Part shown: one piece after another, positions 34,881-43,791 of the stretch
Position numbering within the stretch: position 1 is the stretch's first letter
Layout of the letters: each line of letters opens with the position of its first letter
From: Saprospiraceae bacterium
Lineage (GTDB): Bacteria > Bacteroidota > Bacteroidia > Chitinophagales > Saprospiraceae
Length of the DNA stretch: 64,000 nt
NCBI GenBank assembly: GCA_016787525.1
Contig: JAEUUP010000130.1
Coordinates: 36,374 to 100,373, forward strand
Direction of reading: 5' to 3'
Notes under the pieces: model-generated
The model's input: only the letters and a program-made list of their open reading frames with translations
Databases searched by the model: none
What the model was told of the DNA's origin: nothing
Program-made: the position numbers and the translations under genes

Positions 34881-35735
34881 ATGAGCATTATGGAACAAAA
34901 TAATTCTATCGCACTTTTTGAAGGGCAAAAGATTCGACGCATACAACACAATGGAGAATGGTGGTTTTCGGTGGTTGATGTGATTGCTGCTTTGACGAAT
35001 AGCTCGCAGCCGCAGCGATATTGGTCGGACATGAAAAAACGGTCGGTAAAGGAAAACAATCAGTCCTTCGCATTTTGCGAACCCCTGAAAATGATGGCAG
35101 CCGACGGCAAAAAATACAAAACAGAAGCTGCCAATACGGAGGGGTTGCTTCGTATCATCATGTCTGTGCCATCGCCCAAAGCCGAGCCTTTGCGTCTTTG
35201 GTTGGCGAAAGTGGGCGTGGAGAGAATTGCAGAAATTGAAAACCCAGAATTGGGTATTGAACGTATCAGAGCCATGTATTTGGCTAAAGGTTATAGCGAA
35301 GAATGGGTTAACGCTCGTTTGAAAAGTATTGATATTCGCAAGCAACTAACTGATGAATGGCAACAGCGTGGTGTAAAAGAAGGGCAGGAGTATGCCATTT
35401 TGACTGCCGAGATTGCCAAAGCCACATTTGGCTTATCGCCCAGTGAACATGCGCAATATAAAGGATTAGACAAACAGAATCTGCGCGACCACATGACTAA
35501 TTTGGAGTTGATTTTTACGATGTTAGGAGAGGAGATGACGCGGAGCATAGCCAGTGATGAAGATGCACAAGGCTTTCATGAAAACCATGAGGCGGCTGTG
35601 AAAGGCGGAACTATTGCAGGCAATGCACGACACAATGTCGAAAAGGAAAGAGGGAAACCTGTGGTTTCGCCGACAAATTTTTTGGATTTGGTTGGGAATG
35701 ACTCAATCAAAGAATTACCTAAAGAAGAAAAATGA
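34881..35735 (+). CDS. Bro-N/DinD-like protein
   Basis: 284 residues (Met 34881, alternative 34890). An N-terminal Bro-N-like domain (about 8-105, IRRIQHNGEWWFSVVDVIAAL) is followed by a DinD-like part with PSPKAEPLRLWLAKVG, LRDHMTNLELIFTMLGEEMT and EAAVKGGTIAGNAR. Homologues are DNA-damage-inducible protein D and phage antirepressors; the molecular function is not settled. It lies just downstream of rep. At 35134 TACGGAGGGG, one mismatch from the 10-mer, encodes the Thr-Glu-Gly of NTEGLL. Confidence 0.82.
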   Translation: MSIMEQNNSIALFEGQKIRRIQHNGEWWFSVVDVIAALTNSSQPQRYWSDMKKRSVKENNQSFAFCEPLKMMAADGKKYKTEAANTEGLLRIIMSVPSPKAEPLRLWLAKVGVERIAEIENPELGIERIRAMYLAKGYSEEWVNARLKSIDIRKQLTDEWQQRGVKEGQEYAILTAEIAKATFGLSPSEHAQYKGLDKQNLRDHMTNLELIFTMLGEEMTRSIASDEDAQGFHENHEAAVKGGTIAGNARHNVEKERGKPVVSPTNFLDLVGNDSIKELPKEEK

Positions 35736-35824
35736 ACTTAATTAAGTTATTGTAAATCAATTTTTTATAAAAAAATAGCTTTACAAATGTCAGGAATTTA
35801 AAATAAATATCTCTTTATATCTTT

Positions 35825-36541
35825 ATGGAAAATAAAGGCATTTGGTCTGAAAATATCGTAATTCGAGCTTTTATGGTGGACAAAAATCGAGAAGCGAATG
35901 TGGTGGCGATTCAAAATATATGTCAAGAAGTAGCAGGCAATCATGCTAATTTTCGCCGATTGGGTTATGCCGATATGCAGGCGCAAGGTTTGGCTTGGGT
36001 GCTGAATCGCCTGAAAATCAAAGTTTTTCAATTCCCAAAATGGACAGAGACAGTGACCGTTGCTACTTGGGTGAGTCAAATGCAGCCATTTTCGCATCGG
36101 CATTTTCAAGTGTCGGATACTGAGGGGATGATTTTGGCAAATGCTTACACCGTTTGGATTCCAATTGATGTGGCGACGAAGAGACCTAAGCGGCAATTAG
36201 AATCCAATTTGCCGATGGTTGAAAGGCTTTATAATTGCGAACCGCCTGAAAAACTACCTTATACTGAGGGGTGTGTTTTTTCGTCGGAACATCTTGTGCA
36301 GTATTCAGATTTGGATATGTTGGGTCATGTCAACAATGCTAAATATACGGAATGGTTGTTGGATGATTTTTATAGAGGACAAAAAACGATTAAACCAACG
36401 ACTTTAGAAATCAATTATTTAGGTGAAACCTTTGAGCATACAGTCGTTCAGTTGTGGTCAAAACAGGATGAATCGGGCGTTTTTTACAGTCTGAAAAATA
36501 AAGAAGATGGAAAAGAAGTCTGTCGAGCAAAGCTGAGTTAG
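35825..36541 (+). CDS. Acyl-ACP thioesterase-like hotdog protein
   Basis: 238 residues with two hotdog folds (about 1-125 and 140-238): RRLGYADMQAQGLAWVLNRLKI in the first and YSDLDMLGHVNNAKYTEWLLD in the second, as in FatA/FatB-type acyl-ACP thioesterases. It would release fatty acids from acyl carrier protein. The ATG follows TCTTTATATCTTTATGG, so the leader may be very short. Two 10-mer copies, 36118 (DTEGMI) and 36262 (YTEGCV), are only 144 bp apart, the second in the interdomain linker. Confidence 0.88.
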   Translation: MENKGIWSENIVIRAFMVDKNREANVVAIQNICQEVAGNHANFRRLGYADMQAQGLAWVLNRLKIKVFQFPKWTETVTVATWVSQMQPFSHRHFQVSDTEGMILANAYTVWIPIDVATKRPKRQLESNLPMVERLYNCEPPEKLPYTEGCVFSSEHLVQYSDLDMLGHVNNAKYTEWLLDDFYRGQKTIKPTTLEINYLGETFEHTVVQLWSKQDESGVFYSLKNKEDGKEVCRAKLS

Positions 36542-36578
36542 TCAATTGCAATTAATTAACAATCAATATTTTATCAAA

Positions 36579-37172
36579 ATGAAAAACATAATTTTAACAA
36601 TGCTTCTTTTGCTGACGGCTTTCAACAGTAGTCAAGCGCAAGAGCCAAAACTGAAAAAAATATTCAACGGCAAAAATTTCAAAGGTTGGAAATTGCCCGA
36701 AAACAATGTCTGGTGGTCCGCCTCGAAAGGTATTCTTTTTGTGAAAAGCACTGCTGAAAAAAAAGGCTCAATTCTTTGGACTGAAAAGAGTTACGAAAAC
36801 TTTATTTTACAATCTGACTTCCTCATGGGCGATGGGGTAGTGGACTCTGGCTTTTTTTTGAGGTCAGAAGATGACCAAATCCAAATCGGTATTTCGGGTT
36901 CATTGAAGCGCGATATGACAGGGTCGCCTTATTTGCCAAAATTGCGTTATCCTGTGGAGGCAAAAGGAGTCAAAGATATTTTGAAACCGAAAGAGTGGAA
37001 TACGATGAAAATAAAAGTTGTGGACAAAACATACACTGTTTGGTTGAATGGGGTAGAGGTGATGACTTATACATCCGAAAAAATGCCTGCTTCTGGGCCA
37101 ATTGGTATTCAGTTGCATCCGGGTAATGAGATGTCTATCAGTTTTAAAAATATCCGTTTGGCTAAACTTTAA
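36579..37172 (+). CDS. DUF1080 (3-keto-disaccharide hydrolase-like) secreted protein
   Basis: The ATG at 36579 gives 197 residues with a signal peptide ending near SSQAQ. The rest is one DUF1080 beta-sandwich (KIFNGKNFKGWKLPE, DSGFFLRSEDDQIQIGI, YTVWLNGVEVMTYTSE). Family members cleave 3-keto-glycosides made by sugar 3-dehydrogenases. It is followed by a second DUF1080 gene and, convergently, by a GMC dehydrogenase that could supply the 3-keto substrate. A 10-mer copy begins on the first base after its stop codon (37173). Confidence 0.85.
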   Translation: MKNIILTMLLLLTAFNSSQAQEPKLKKIFNGKNFKGWKLPENNVWWSASKGILFVKSTAEKKGSILWTEKSYENFILQSDFLMGDGVVDSGFFLRSEDDQIQIGISGSLKRDMTGSPYLPKLRYPVEAKGVKDILKPKEWNTMKIKVVDKTYTVWLNGVEVMTYTSEKMPASGPIGIQLHPGNEMSISFKNIRLAKL

Positions 37173-37187
37173 CCCCTCAGTAAAAAC

Positions 37188-38069
37188 ATGAAAAATACAA
37201 TATTTTTTAAAAAATACGCCTATTTAATGGCGATTTGTATCAGTTTTCTGATGTTTTTCGGTTGTGTAACGACAAGAAATCGTTCGGAAAAAGAAGAGTG
37301 GATAGACCTTTTCAATGGCAAAGATTTGAAAGATTGGACAGTTAAAATCCATCATCACGAAGTGGGCGATAATTATGGCAATACATTTCGGGTAGAAGAT
37401 GGTATGGTGAAAGTACGCTACGACCAATACGATAAATTCAATGAACGTTATGGGCATTTGTACTACAAACAGCCCTTTTCATATTATCGTTTGACGTTCG
37501 AATATCGGTTTGTTGGCATTTGGCGTAAGGATGCACCGAGTTATACGATAAAAAACAGTGGTATCATGTTCCATTCGCAAGATCCACGCACTATGCCCAA
37601 AGAGCAAGATTGGCCTATTTCGGTTGAATTCCAATTGTTGGCAGGTTTGGGTGATGGCAAACCACGCCCCACTGGCAATATGTGTTCGCCAGGGACAGAC
37701 GTAGTTTTTAAAGGGAAAATTGACCCAAGACATTGCATTGAGTCAACCTCAAAAACGTATGAAGGCGAACAATGGGTAAAAGGCGAATTGATTGTTTTGG
37801 GCGATTCGTTGGTGACGCACATTATCAATGGCGATACGGTTTTGCAGTATTCAAAGCCTCAAATCGGTGGTGGTGTCGCTAATCGGTATGACCCAAGCAT
37901 CAAAAAAGATGGAAAATTGTTGACTGAAGGTTTTATTGCACTGCAAAGTGAAGGGCAAGAGATTGATTTTAGAAATATTAAATTGCTGAATTTGGAGGGT
38001 TGCACTGACCCTAAATCGAAGTATTACAAAAAGTATTTTGTGAAGCATAATCCCTCAAAATGCCGTTGA
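37188..38069 (+). CDS. DUF1080 lipoprotein
   Basis: 293 residues. A lipoprotein signal with lipobox MFFGC (Cys about 26) precedes a DUF1080 domain (WIDLFNGKDLKDWTVKIH, YTIKNSGIMFHSQDP, EFQLLAGLGDGKPRP, EGFIALQSEGQEIDFRNIKLL). Probably an outer-membrane-anchored 3-keto-glycoside hydrolase or lyase. It starts 15 bp after the previous gene, so they form one unit. The C-terminus carries a short Cys-containing tail (GCTDPKSKYY and a final CR). A 10-mer copy is 11 bp beyond the stop (38081). Confidence 0.87.
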   Translation: MKNTIFFKKYAYLMAICISFLMFFGCVTTRNRSEKEEWIDLFNGKDLKDWTVKIHHHEVGDNYGNTFRVEDGMVKVRYDQYDKFNERYGHLYYKQPFSYYRLTFEYRFVGIWRKDAPSYTIKNSGIMFHSQDPRTMPKEQDWPISVEFQLLAGLGDGKPRPTGNMCSPGTDVVFKGKIDPRHCIESTSKTYEGEQWVKGELIVLGDSLVTHIINGDTVLQYSKPQIGGGVANRYDPSIKKDGKLLTEGFIALQSEGQEIDFRNIKLLNLEGCTDPKSKYYKKYFVKHNPSKCR

Positions 38070-38100
38070 AAAAGTAGAAATACTGAGGGGGTAAAAAAAC

Positions 38101-38140
38101 GATTCGCCGCAAGTGATGAACTTGCGGCGAATTCGTTTTT
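38101..38140. terminator. Bidirectional terminator between convergent genes
   Basis: ATTCGCCGCAAG (38102-38113) pairs perfectly with CTTGCGGCGAAT (38121-38132), preceded by an A run and followed by CGTTTTTG. It separates the DUF1080 operon from the GMC oxidoreductase gene. Confidence 0.88.
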
Positions 38141-38165
38141 GAATAAAAAATTGATAAATAGCGAA

Positions 38166-39884
38166 TTATAAATTCTTTTTCTTCAATTCACTCACAGCAA
38201 AATCAGCCGCACGAGCCGTCAAAGCCATATAAGTCAACGATGGATTGACACAAGAGGCAGAAGTCATGCAAGCACCGTCGGTCATAAAGACATTTTTTAC
38301 TTCATGTACTTGATTATTTTTGTTTAGCACGGATGTTTTTGGGTCGTTGCCCATGCGTGCTGTACCCATTTCATGAATGCCCAAGCCAATGTGTGTTGTC
38401 GTGCTATTATATGTTGTAACGTTTTTGAAACCTGCGGCTTCTAACATTTCAGCCATATCGTTAGCCATATCTTTGCGCATATTCAACTCATTAGATCCAA
38501 ATTCTGCTTCAAATTCTAAGACAGGTAAACCCCATTTGTCCTTTTTGTCGGGGCTGAGTGTAAACCGATTTTCTGGGTTAGGCAAAATTTCACCGAAGCC
38601 AGTGAAGCCGATATTCCAACCACCTAATTGTGTCATTTCTGCTTTGAAGTCAGCACCGAATCCGTCCATATTCGTGCCACGCCCCCAGCTACCACGCCCT
38701 GCACCACCTTGATAGCCAAATCCACGCACATATTCACGTTTGTCTCTGCCCCAATTTCTGAAACGTGGAATGTACAAACCACTGGGTCTTCTGCCATAGA
38801 CAAAGTCATCTTCAAAGCCTTCCACTGTTGCACTTGCGCCAACGCCTAAGTGGTGGTCCATGATATTGCGACCGAGTTGGTCACTCTGATTGCCCATGCC
38901 GTTAGGGAAACGATTGGATTTGGATTGCATCATAATGGCTGTTGAGCCAATTGCACCAGCGTTGAGGAAAATGATTTTAGCATAGTATTCCGTTACTGCC
39001 TTGGTGATTTGGTCAATCACACGCACGCCTTTTGCCTTTTGTGTTTTTTCATCGAAAATGATTTCAGACACAATGGCATTGTGAATCATAGTCAAACGTT
39101 TGGTTTTAGCTGCAGCGGGCAAGGTGGCAGACAACGAACTAAAATAACCACCATAAGGACATCCCCGCATACATTTATCGCGGAATTGGCATTGACCACG
39201 ACCGATTGCGGTATGGTGCGCCGCAGGTTGTGTCAAGTGGGCTGTGCGACCAATGGTAATGGGGCGACCCATTTTGCTTTTTACAGCATTTTTAAGATGC
39301 ACTTCAGGTGCAGACATAGCCATAGGCGGTAAGAAATGACTGTCAGGCAAAACATCGAGTCCTTCTTTTTGTCCAGAAATACCAGCAAATTTTTCGACAT
39401 AGGTGTACCATGACTCAAGGTCTTTGTAGCGAATTGGCCAATCAATGCCGATACCTTCTTTGGCATTTGCCATAAAATCTTCTTCATTCCAACGATAGGA
39501 CTGACGACCCCATAACAGTGATTTACCGCCAGTATGATAGGCCCGAAGCCAGTCAAATCCGCCTCTTTTCTCGATATAAGGGTTTTCTTTATCGTTTTCA
39601 AAAAGATAGCGATGTTCTTCGTTGGCTGTATAGCCTGTGCGCATACCTGCCCAATATTGTTCGGCAGCCATATTGTCTGGTCTGCCACGGTGTGCAAAAT
39701 CCCAAGGGTCTTTGGTAGCGGTTTCATAGCCTGTGACGTGCTTGATTTCACGACCACGCTCCAAAACAGCGACATTTAAGCCTTTTTCTGTTAATTCTTT
39801 GGCTGCCCAACCACCCGAAATACCAGAACCCACGACAATGGCATCATAAGTCTGTTTTTTTATAGCATCTATATTAATATTCAT
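38166..39884 (-). CDS. GMC-family oxidoreductase (probable sugar/glycoside 3-dehydrogenase large subunit)
   Basis: 572 residues. FAD-binding GSGISGGWAAKELTEKG at about 17-33, GMC C-terminal segment with CVNPSLTYMALTARAADF, and a Cys cluster CQFRDKCMRGCPYGG as in gluconate 2-dehydrogenase-type subunits. No signal peptide of its own is visible, which fits export on the partner's Tat signal. The partner is encoded 161 bp upstream. With two DUF1080 proteins nearby, oxidation of glycosides at C3 is likely; other sugars are possible. No 10-mer copy in 1.7 kb. Confidence 0.88.
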   Translation of the reverse strand: MNINIDAIKKQTYDAIVVGSGISGGWAAKELTEKGLNVAVLERGREIKHVTGYETATKDPWDFAHRGRPDNMAAEQYWAGMRTGYTANEEHRYLFENDKENPYIEKRGGFDWLRAYHTGGKSLLWGRQSYRWNEEDFMANAKEGIGIDWPIRYKDLESWYTYVEKFAGISGQKEGLDVLPDSHFLPPMAMSAPEVHLKNAVKSKMGRPITIGRTAHLTQPAAHHTAIGRGQCQFRDKCMRGCPYGGYFSSLSATLPAAAKTKRLTMIHNAIVSEIIFDEKTQKAKGVRVIDQITKAVTEYYAKIIFLNAGAIGSTAIMMQSKSNRFPNGMGNQSDQLGRNIMDHHLGVGASATVEGFEDDFVYGRRPSGLYIPRFRNWGRDKREYVRGFGYQGGAGRGSWGRGTNMDGFGADFKAEMTQLGGWNIGFTGFGEILPNPENRFTLSPDKKDKWGLPVLEFEAEFGSNELNMRKDMANDMAEMLEAAGFKNVTTYNSTTTHIGLGIHEMGTARMGNDPKTSVLNKNNQVHEVKNVFMTDGACMTSASCVNPSLTYMALTARAADFAVSELKKKNL

Positions 39885-40045
39885 GTTTGATTTTACGATT
39901 TTGGATTTACGAATTACAATTTTGGATTTAAGTCCAAATCACTTAATTTTTATTGCCTGAAAATGGCAAAATACTGAGGGGGCATGGGTGTATGCAGATT
40001 TATTGAATTTTTAAGAATTTAGTAAATCTTTACGCCCTATTCAAC

Positions 40046-40642
40046 CTAATGATACGTGACTTTTTGCCCTTTTTGCACTTTGATAGGTTCAAATTTACCT
40101 GGAATCGGCTCATAAGTGAAATTAGTTGTTACACCTTGCTCAGAAGTGAAATAACCGAAAAGTGTCAACTCTTTCACCAAACGCCAGAATGGAACTCCCA
40201 CTTTGCCTTCCATACTTTCTTTATCCACATTGTCACCCACTTTGATTTGTTTGACGCTGTAGGCTTTCATCAATTCTTTATTTTCTTTTTCGACTTCTTT
40301 GAGTGTTGCAATTTGTTCGGTTTTGTTTTGGTTTAAAAAATTCTTTTTCTCCAAATTGACCAAACCTGTGATGAAACTGTTGTGTTCAGGTGCTTTGTAA
40401 CAATCTTTCAACATCATTTCGATGAAAGCTGGTACACCCGCGTCTTTTGCGCCAGGTGTATTGGTTTTTGGGATGATGTGTTCGGCTACTTCTGCAAGGA
40501 TTTTCCGTTGAGTTTCCGTCAGACTAAAATCAGCTGAATTTACTGAGGGGGTTCCCATTCGTTCCATTGCACTGAGTGTGGGAGCGGACAATGTACCACC
40601 CAACAAAATAGCCATTCTGGAAATCGCTTGTCTTCTATTCAT
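40046..40642 (-). CDS. Gluconate 2-dehydrogenase subunit 3-family protein (Tat signal)
   Basis: 198 residues. A twin-arginine-type start MNRRQAISRMAILLGGTLSA is followed by a helical domain with LTETQRKILAEVAEHIIPKTNTPGAKDAGV, typical of gluconate 2-dehydrogenase subunit 3 (gamma). It probably escorts the downstream GMC subunit through the Tat pore. The 10-mer at 40541 runs against the gene and is read Pro-Ser-Val just after the signal peptide. Another copy (39972) lies between the two genes. Confidence 0.9.
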   Translation of the reverse strand: MNRRQAISRMAILLGGTLSAPTLSAMERMGTPSVNSADFSLTETQRKILAEVAEHIIPKTNTPGAKDAGVPAFIEMMLKDCYKAPEHNSFITGLVNLEKKNFLNQNKTEQIATLKEVEKENKELMKAYSVKQIKVGDNVDKESMEGKVGVPFWRLVKELTLFGYFTSEQGVTTNFTYEPIPGKFEPIKVQKGQKVTYH

Positions 40643-40895
40643 TTACGTCAAATTTTGTTGATAAAAATTTAGGTTTCGCAAAAAATTAAAACTTAGTGTC
40701 AAAAATACGTTAAAATTTTAGTTTTTTGAATAATCTTTTTTGTAAAATTTTAATTCGCTTTTTATAATAGGCGGCAAGATAAATTTTATTTTGAAAACAG
40801 CCAATCTCTATTTGCCCAAATTCATGTTTCTAATCTATTTGATGAGGAACAATTGTTTTTAGTAACGCAACATAAATAAACGATACCATTATAGA
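40643..40895. other. AT-rich gap left of element 3
   Basis: Divergent-promoter region for the minus-strand dehydrogenase genes. No gene, exact 10-mer or strong hairpin is seen. The rest of the 565-bp gap is element 3 and, at 41140-41149, a 10-mer copy. Confidence 0.45.
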
Positions 40896-41110
40896 CTGTT
40901 TCGTGCGTAGCACGAAAGGCGTACAAAATAAATTTTTTTATGGATTGAAGCTAAAAATTGAGGCTTTTGCCTCAATTTTTAGCTTCAATCCGAAAGAAAT
41001 ATTCTCAAAGCACGCTTTTTTTGCTTGTAAAAAATTAAAATCTCCCTCCATTCCCCTTTTTTCGGCGGTGAAGCCGCCGTTTTTCAACTAAAAATTACTG
41101 AAGTATTGAC
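40896..41110 (+). repeat. Hairpin element 3
   Basis: CTGTTT, a short TTTCGTGC/GCACGAAA hairpin, GCGTAC (40919-40924), a spacer, then a perfect 23-bp stem (40942-40964 with 40969-40991, loop TTTT). The right part has a CGGCGG/CCGCCG hairpin with T tract (41063-41084) and ends in CAACTAAAAATTACTGAAGTATTGA, nearly the same as the right end of element 5. It lies between the Tat-signal gene and the NamZ-like gene. Confidence 0.85.
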
Positions 41111-41207
41111 ATTAAGTACCTTAAATTTTAGTTTTTATACCCCTCAGTATCAATTAATGCAGGGCATGATTATATTTGTTCTTTCTACAAAATCTAAAAT
41201 TTAAATC

Positions 41208-42425
41208 ATGCAGAAAATTAATGCGCTTATTTGTATAGCGATAGGTATCGTGCTGTCAATCAGCTGTAATACGATAAAAAATGGACAAAACTTAACCCTA
41301 AATAGCATCACAACAGGTGCAGACCAGCTGTCAGAATATTTGCCACTATTGAAAGATAAACGTGTTGGAATGTTGGTCAACACGACCTCTATCATAGGCA
41401 GCAAGTCTATTGTAGATACCTTGCATACTTTGGGTGTAAATATTAAAAGGGTTTTTGGTCCTGAACATGGTTTCAGAGCGAATGCCAGCAACGGTGCACA
41501 TGTGGCAGATGAAATAGATGAAAAAACGGGTATTCCGATTGTATCGCTTTATGGAACAAAACGTAAGCCATCGAAAACGGATATGGATGCCCTGGATATT
41601 ATGATTTTCGATATTCAAGATGTGGGCTGCCGTTTCTATACTTATATCAATACCTTGGCCGACATCATGGAAGCCTGTGCCGAAGAGAATAAGGAATTAA
41701 TCATTCTTGACCGACCCAATCCAAATGGTTTTGTTGATGGGCCGATATTAGATATGAGCCTTAAATCAGGTATCGGTAAATTTCCGATTCCGATTACTCA
41801 TGGCATGACGATAGGAGAGTTTGCCCAAATGATAAATGGCGAGGGTTGGTTGCCGAACAACCTAAAATGCAAAATCAGAGTGATTGCGCTGAAAAACTAT
41901 AAACATAGTATGGATTACACCTTGCCTGTGAGTCCTTCGCCTAATTTAAATACCCAACAATCTATCTTGTTGTATCCTTCCTTGTGTTTGTTTGAAGGCA
42001 CAATCGTGAGCCAAGGACGTGGAACGTACATGCCATTCACGGTTTTAGGAAGTCCGCGTTTGAAAGGACTTTATCCATTTTCTTTTACACCTAAAAGTAT
42101 AAAAGGAATGTCTGAAACGCCATTGCACCAAAACGAAGAATGTTTTGGTTTGGATTTGCGACAATACGATATGACAGCCTTCCGAAAAGCTGGAAAAATC
42201 AATATTCAATGGATGATAGATATGTACAAAGCTTATCCCGATAAAACAAAGTTTTTTGATAAATCATACAGTAAACAAATGGGCGATATTGATAAATTAG
42301 CGGGTACAAAACTCTTCAAAATACAAATCGTGGAAGGCAAGAGTGAAGCAGAGATACGTCAGACTTGGGAACCACAACTGTCAAATTATAAAGAGATGCG
42401 TAAAAAATACGTATTATATCCTTAG
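41208..42425 (+). CDS. DUF1343 lipoprotein, exo-beta-N-acetylmuramidase (NamZ)-like
   Basis: 405 residues. A lipoprotein signal with SISC (Cys about 21) precedes a DUF1343 domain with VGMLVNTTSIIG, RVFGPEHGFRANASNGAHV, IMIFDIQDVGCRFYTYI and ILDRPNPNGFVDGPIL. NamZ enzymes remove terminal N-acetylmuramic acid from peptidoglycan fragments, so cell-wall recycling is the likely role. TATATTTG at 41171 fits a -7 element. After the stop, TTACTGAAGTATTTTAG (42437 onward) repeats the end of element 3. Confidence 0.88.
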   Translation: MQKINALICIAIGIVLSISCNTIKNGQNLTLNSITTGADQLSEYLPLLKDKRVGMLVNTTSIIGSKSIVDTLHTLGVNIKRVFGPEHGFRANASNGAHVADEIDEKTGIPIVSLYGTKRKPSKTDMDALDIMIFDIQDVGCRFYTYINTLADIMEACAEENKELIILDRPNPNGFVDGPILDMSLKSGIGKFPIPITHGMTIGEFAQMINGEGWLPNNLKCKIRVIALKNYKHSMDYTLPVSPSPNLNTQQSILLYPSLCLFEGTIVSQGRGTYMPFTVLGSPRLKGLYPFSFTPKSIKGMSETPLHQNEECFGLDLRQYDMTAFRKAGKINIQWMIDMYKAYPDKTKFFDKSYSKQMGDIDKLAGTKLFKIQIVEGKSEAEIRQTWEPQLSNYKEMRKKYVLYP

Positions 42426-42637
42426 ATACTCTAAAAAATTACTGAAGTATTTTAGATAGATAGCTTCTTTACAGGAGGGTTTTAATGCTACAATTTCTCA
42501 TTGCATCATAAATTGATTGATTTTGCATAGTTTTGGTTTCATTTTGACTAGTTACGTCAAAATTATATCCTCATTTTTGCCATTGATTTAAAATTAATGT
42601 TTTCCAAAGCAAGGTTTAAACAAATATTAATAATACA

Positions 42638-43627
42638 ATGGCACGCAATCCACATTATTTTTCACAATTAGCACACGTTGAGGTTTTGACAACCGACCTC
42701 GATAAATCGGTTGAATTTTTTAGAGATGTTGTCGGTATGGACGAAACTGGTCGCGAGGCTGATTCAGTTTACCTTCGTGCATGGGGCGATTATTTTCATC
42801 ACACCTTAAAACTCACACACAGTAAGCAGTCAGGTTTAGGTCATATTGGCTGGCGTGCTGATAGCCCAGAGGCTTTGGAGGACTGTGTCGCTTATCTTGA
42901 AAGTATCGGAGCTGGTCGTGGTTGGCATGATGGTGATTTGGGGCATGGTAAAGCCTATCGTTTCCAGTCACCCGATGGTCACATACACGAGGTGTTTTGG
43001 GATGTGGTCTGGTTACGCGAACAAGGAGAAAGAGGCAGTATTTATGCTGACCGTTATGCAAGTAACCGTCTAAAAGGAGCAAATCCGCGGCGTATTGACC
43101 ATGTTACATATATGGTCGCAAAAGGTAAATATGCGACTGAAAAAGCCTTTTGGCAAGCAATGGGCTTGAAAAACCCTGACGAAATTCGTATTTCAGATGA
43201 GATTCCGCCGATAGGTGGTCTTTGGACTATTGGAAACCTTTCGCATGACATTGCTATTTTCACAGACCCTAATATCGGCGAAAATGAAGGTGTATTGAAC
43301 CATATCTGTTGGAATGTGGACAGCCGCGAAGAGGTGCTTTTAGCACTCGACTATTTCATCGAAAAAGGTTATAAAAGCGTTATGGGCGCACCGACGCGTC
43401 ACAAAGCAGACGAAGGTTTTTTCATCTACATCATTGATCCAGGTAGTGGTGTTTTGTTTGAATACTACGCTTGCGCGCGCCTCGTTTTTGCGCCCGACCA
43501 CTTAGATGTTCACTATTTAAAAGATAATCCAAACGATGCGTGGGGCACTGCTAATCCATTTGCTGAGATGGGTAAAGGTAAAAAATTAGGCTTAACAGAT
43601 GGTGTCGTAAAACCAGCGGATGTGTAG
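42638..43627 (+). CDS. Type I extradiol (catechol 2,3-) dioxygenase
   Basis: 329 residues with two VOC domains, the N-terminal one without metal ligands. The Fe(II) ligands are His155 (RRIDHVTYM), His222 (LNHICWN) and Glu275 (GVLFEYY), the standard 2-His-1-Glu set. It cleaves a catechol next to one hydroxyl. It starts the plus-strand operon with a hydrolase, FAD monooxygenase and FAH-family enzyme, consistent with aromatic ring degradation. The exact catechol is not deducible. No 10-mer copy inside. Confidence 0.92.
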   Translation: MARNPHYFSQLAHVEVLTTDLDKSVEFFRDVVGMDETGREADSVYLRAWGDYFHHTLKLTHSKQSGLGHIGWRADSPEALEDCVAYLESIGAGRGWHDGDLGHGKAYRFQSPDGHIHEVFWDVVWLREQGERGSIYADRYASNRLKGANPRRIDHVTYMVAKGKYATEKAFWQAMGLKNPDEIRISDEIPPIGGLWTIGNLSHDIAIFTDPNIGENEGVLNHICWNVDSREEVLLALDYFIEKGYKSVMGAPTRHKADEGFFIYIIDPGSGVLFEYYACARLVFAPDHLDVHYLKDNPNDAWGTANPFAEMGKGKKLGLTDGVVKPADV

Positions 43628-43791
43628 CCATTGATGAATGATAACTTTAGATTTATGAATAAAAAAAATAGTAAATCCAAACCGTCATTTGTCAATCAAT
43701 ACCCCCTCAGTATTTGTAACTAAAACGCAATCTGAAATTTACGATTTACGAATAACGATTCAATCGTAAATCCAAAATCCGAAATCGAAAA

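Noticed and set aside
34881..35735. Prophage from the Bro-N/antirepressor-like gene
   Set aside because: No phage structural, integrase or lysis genes in the window; the protein is closer to DinD and sits by rep.
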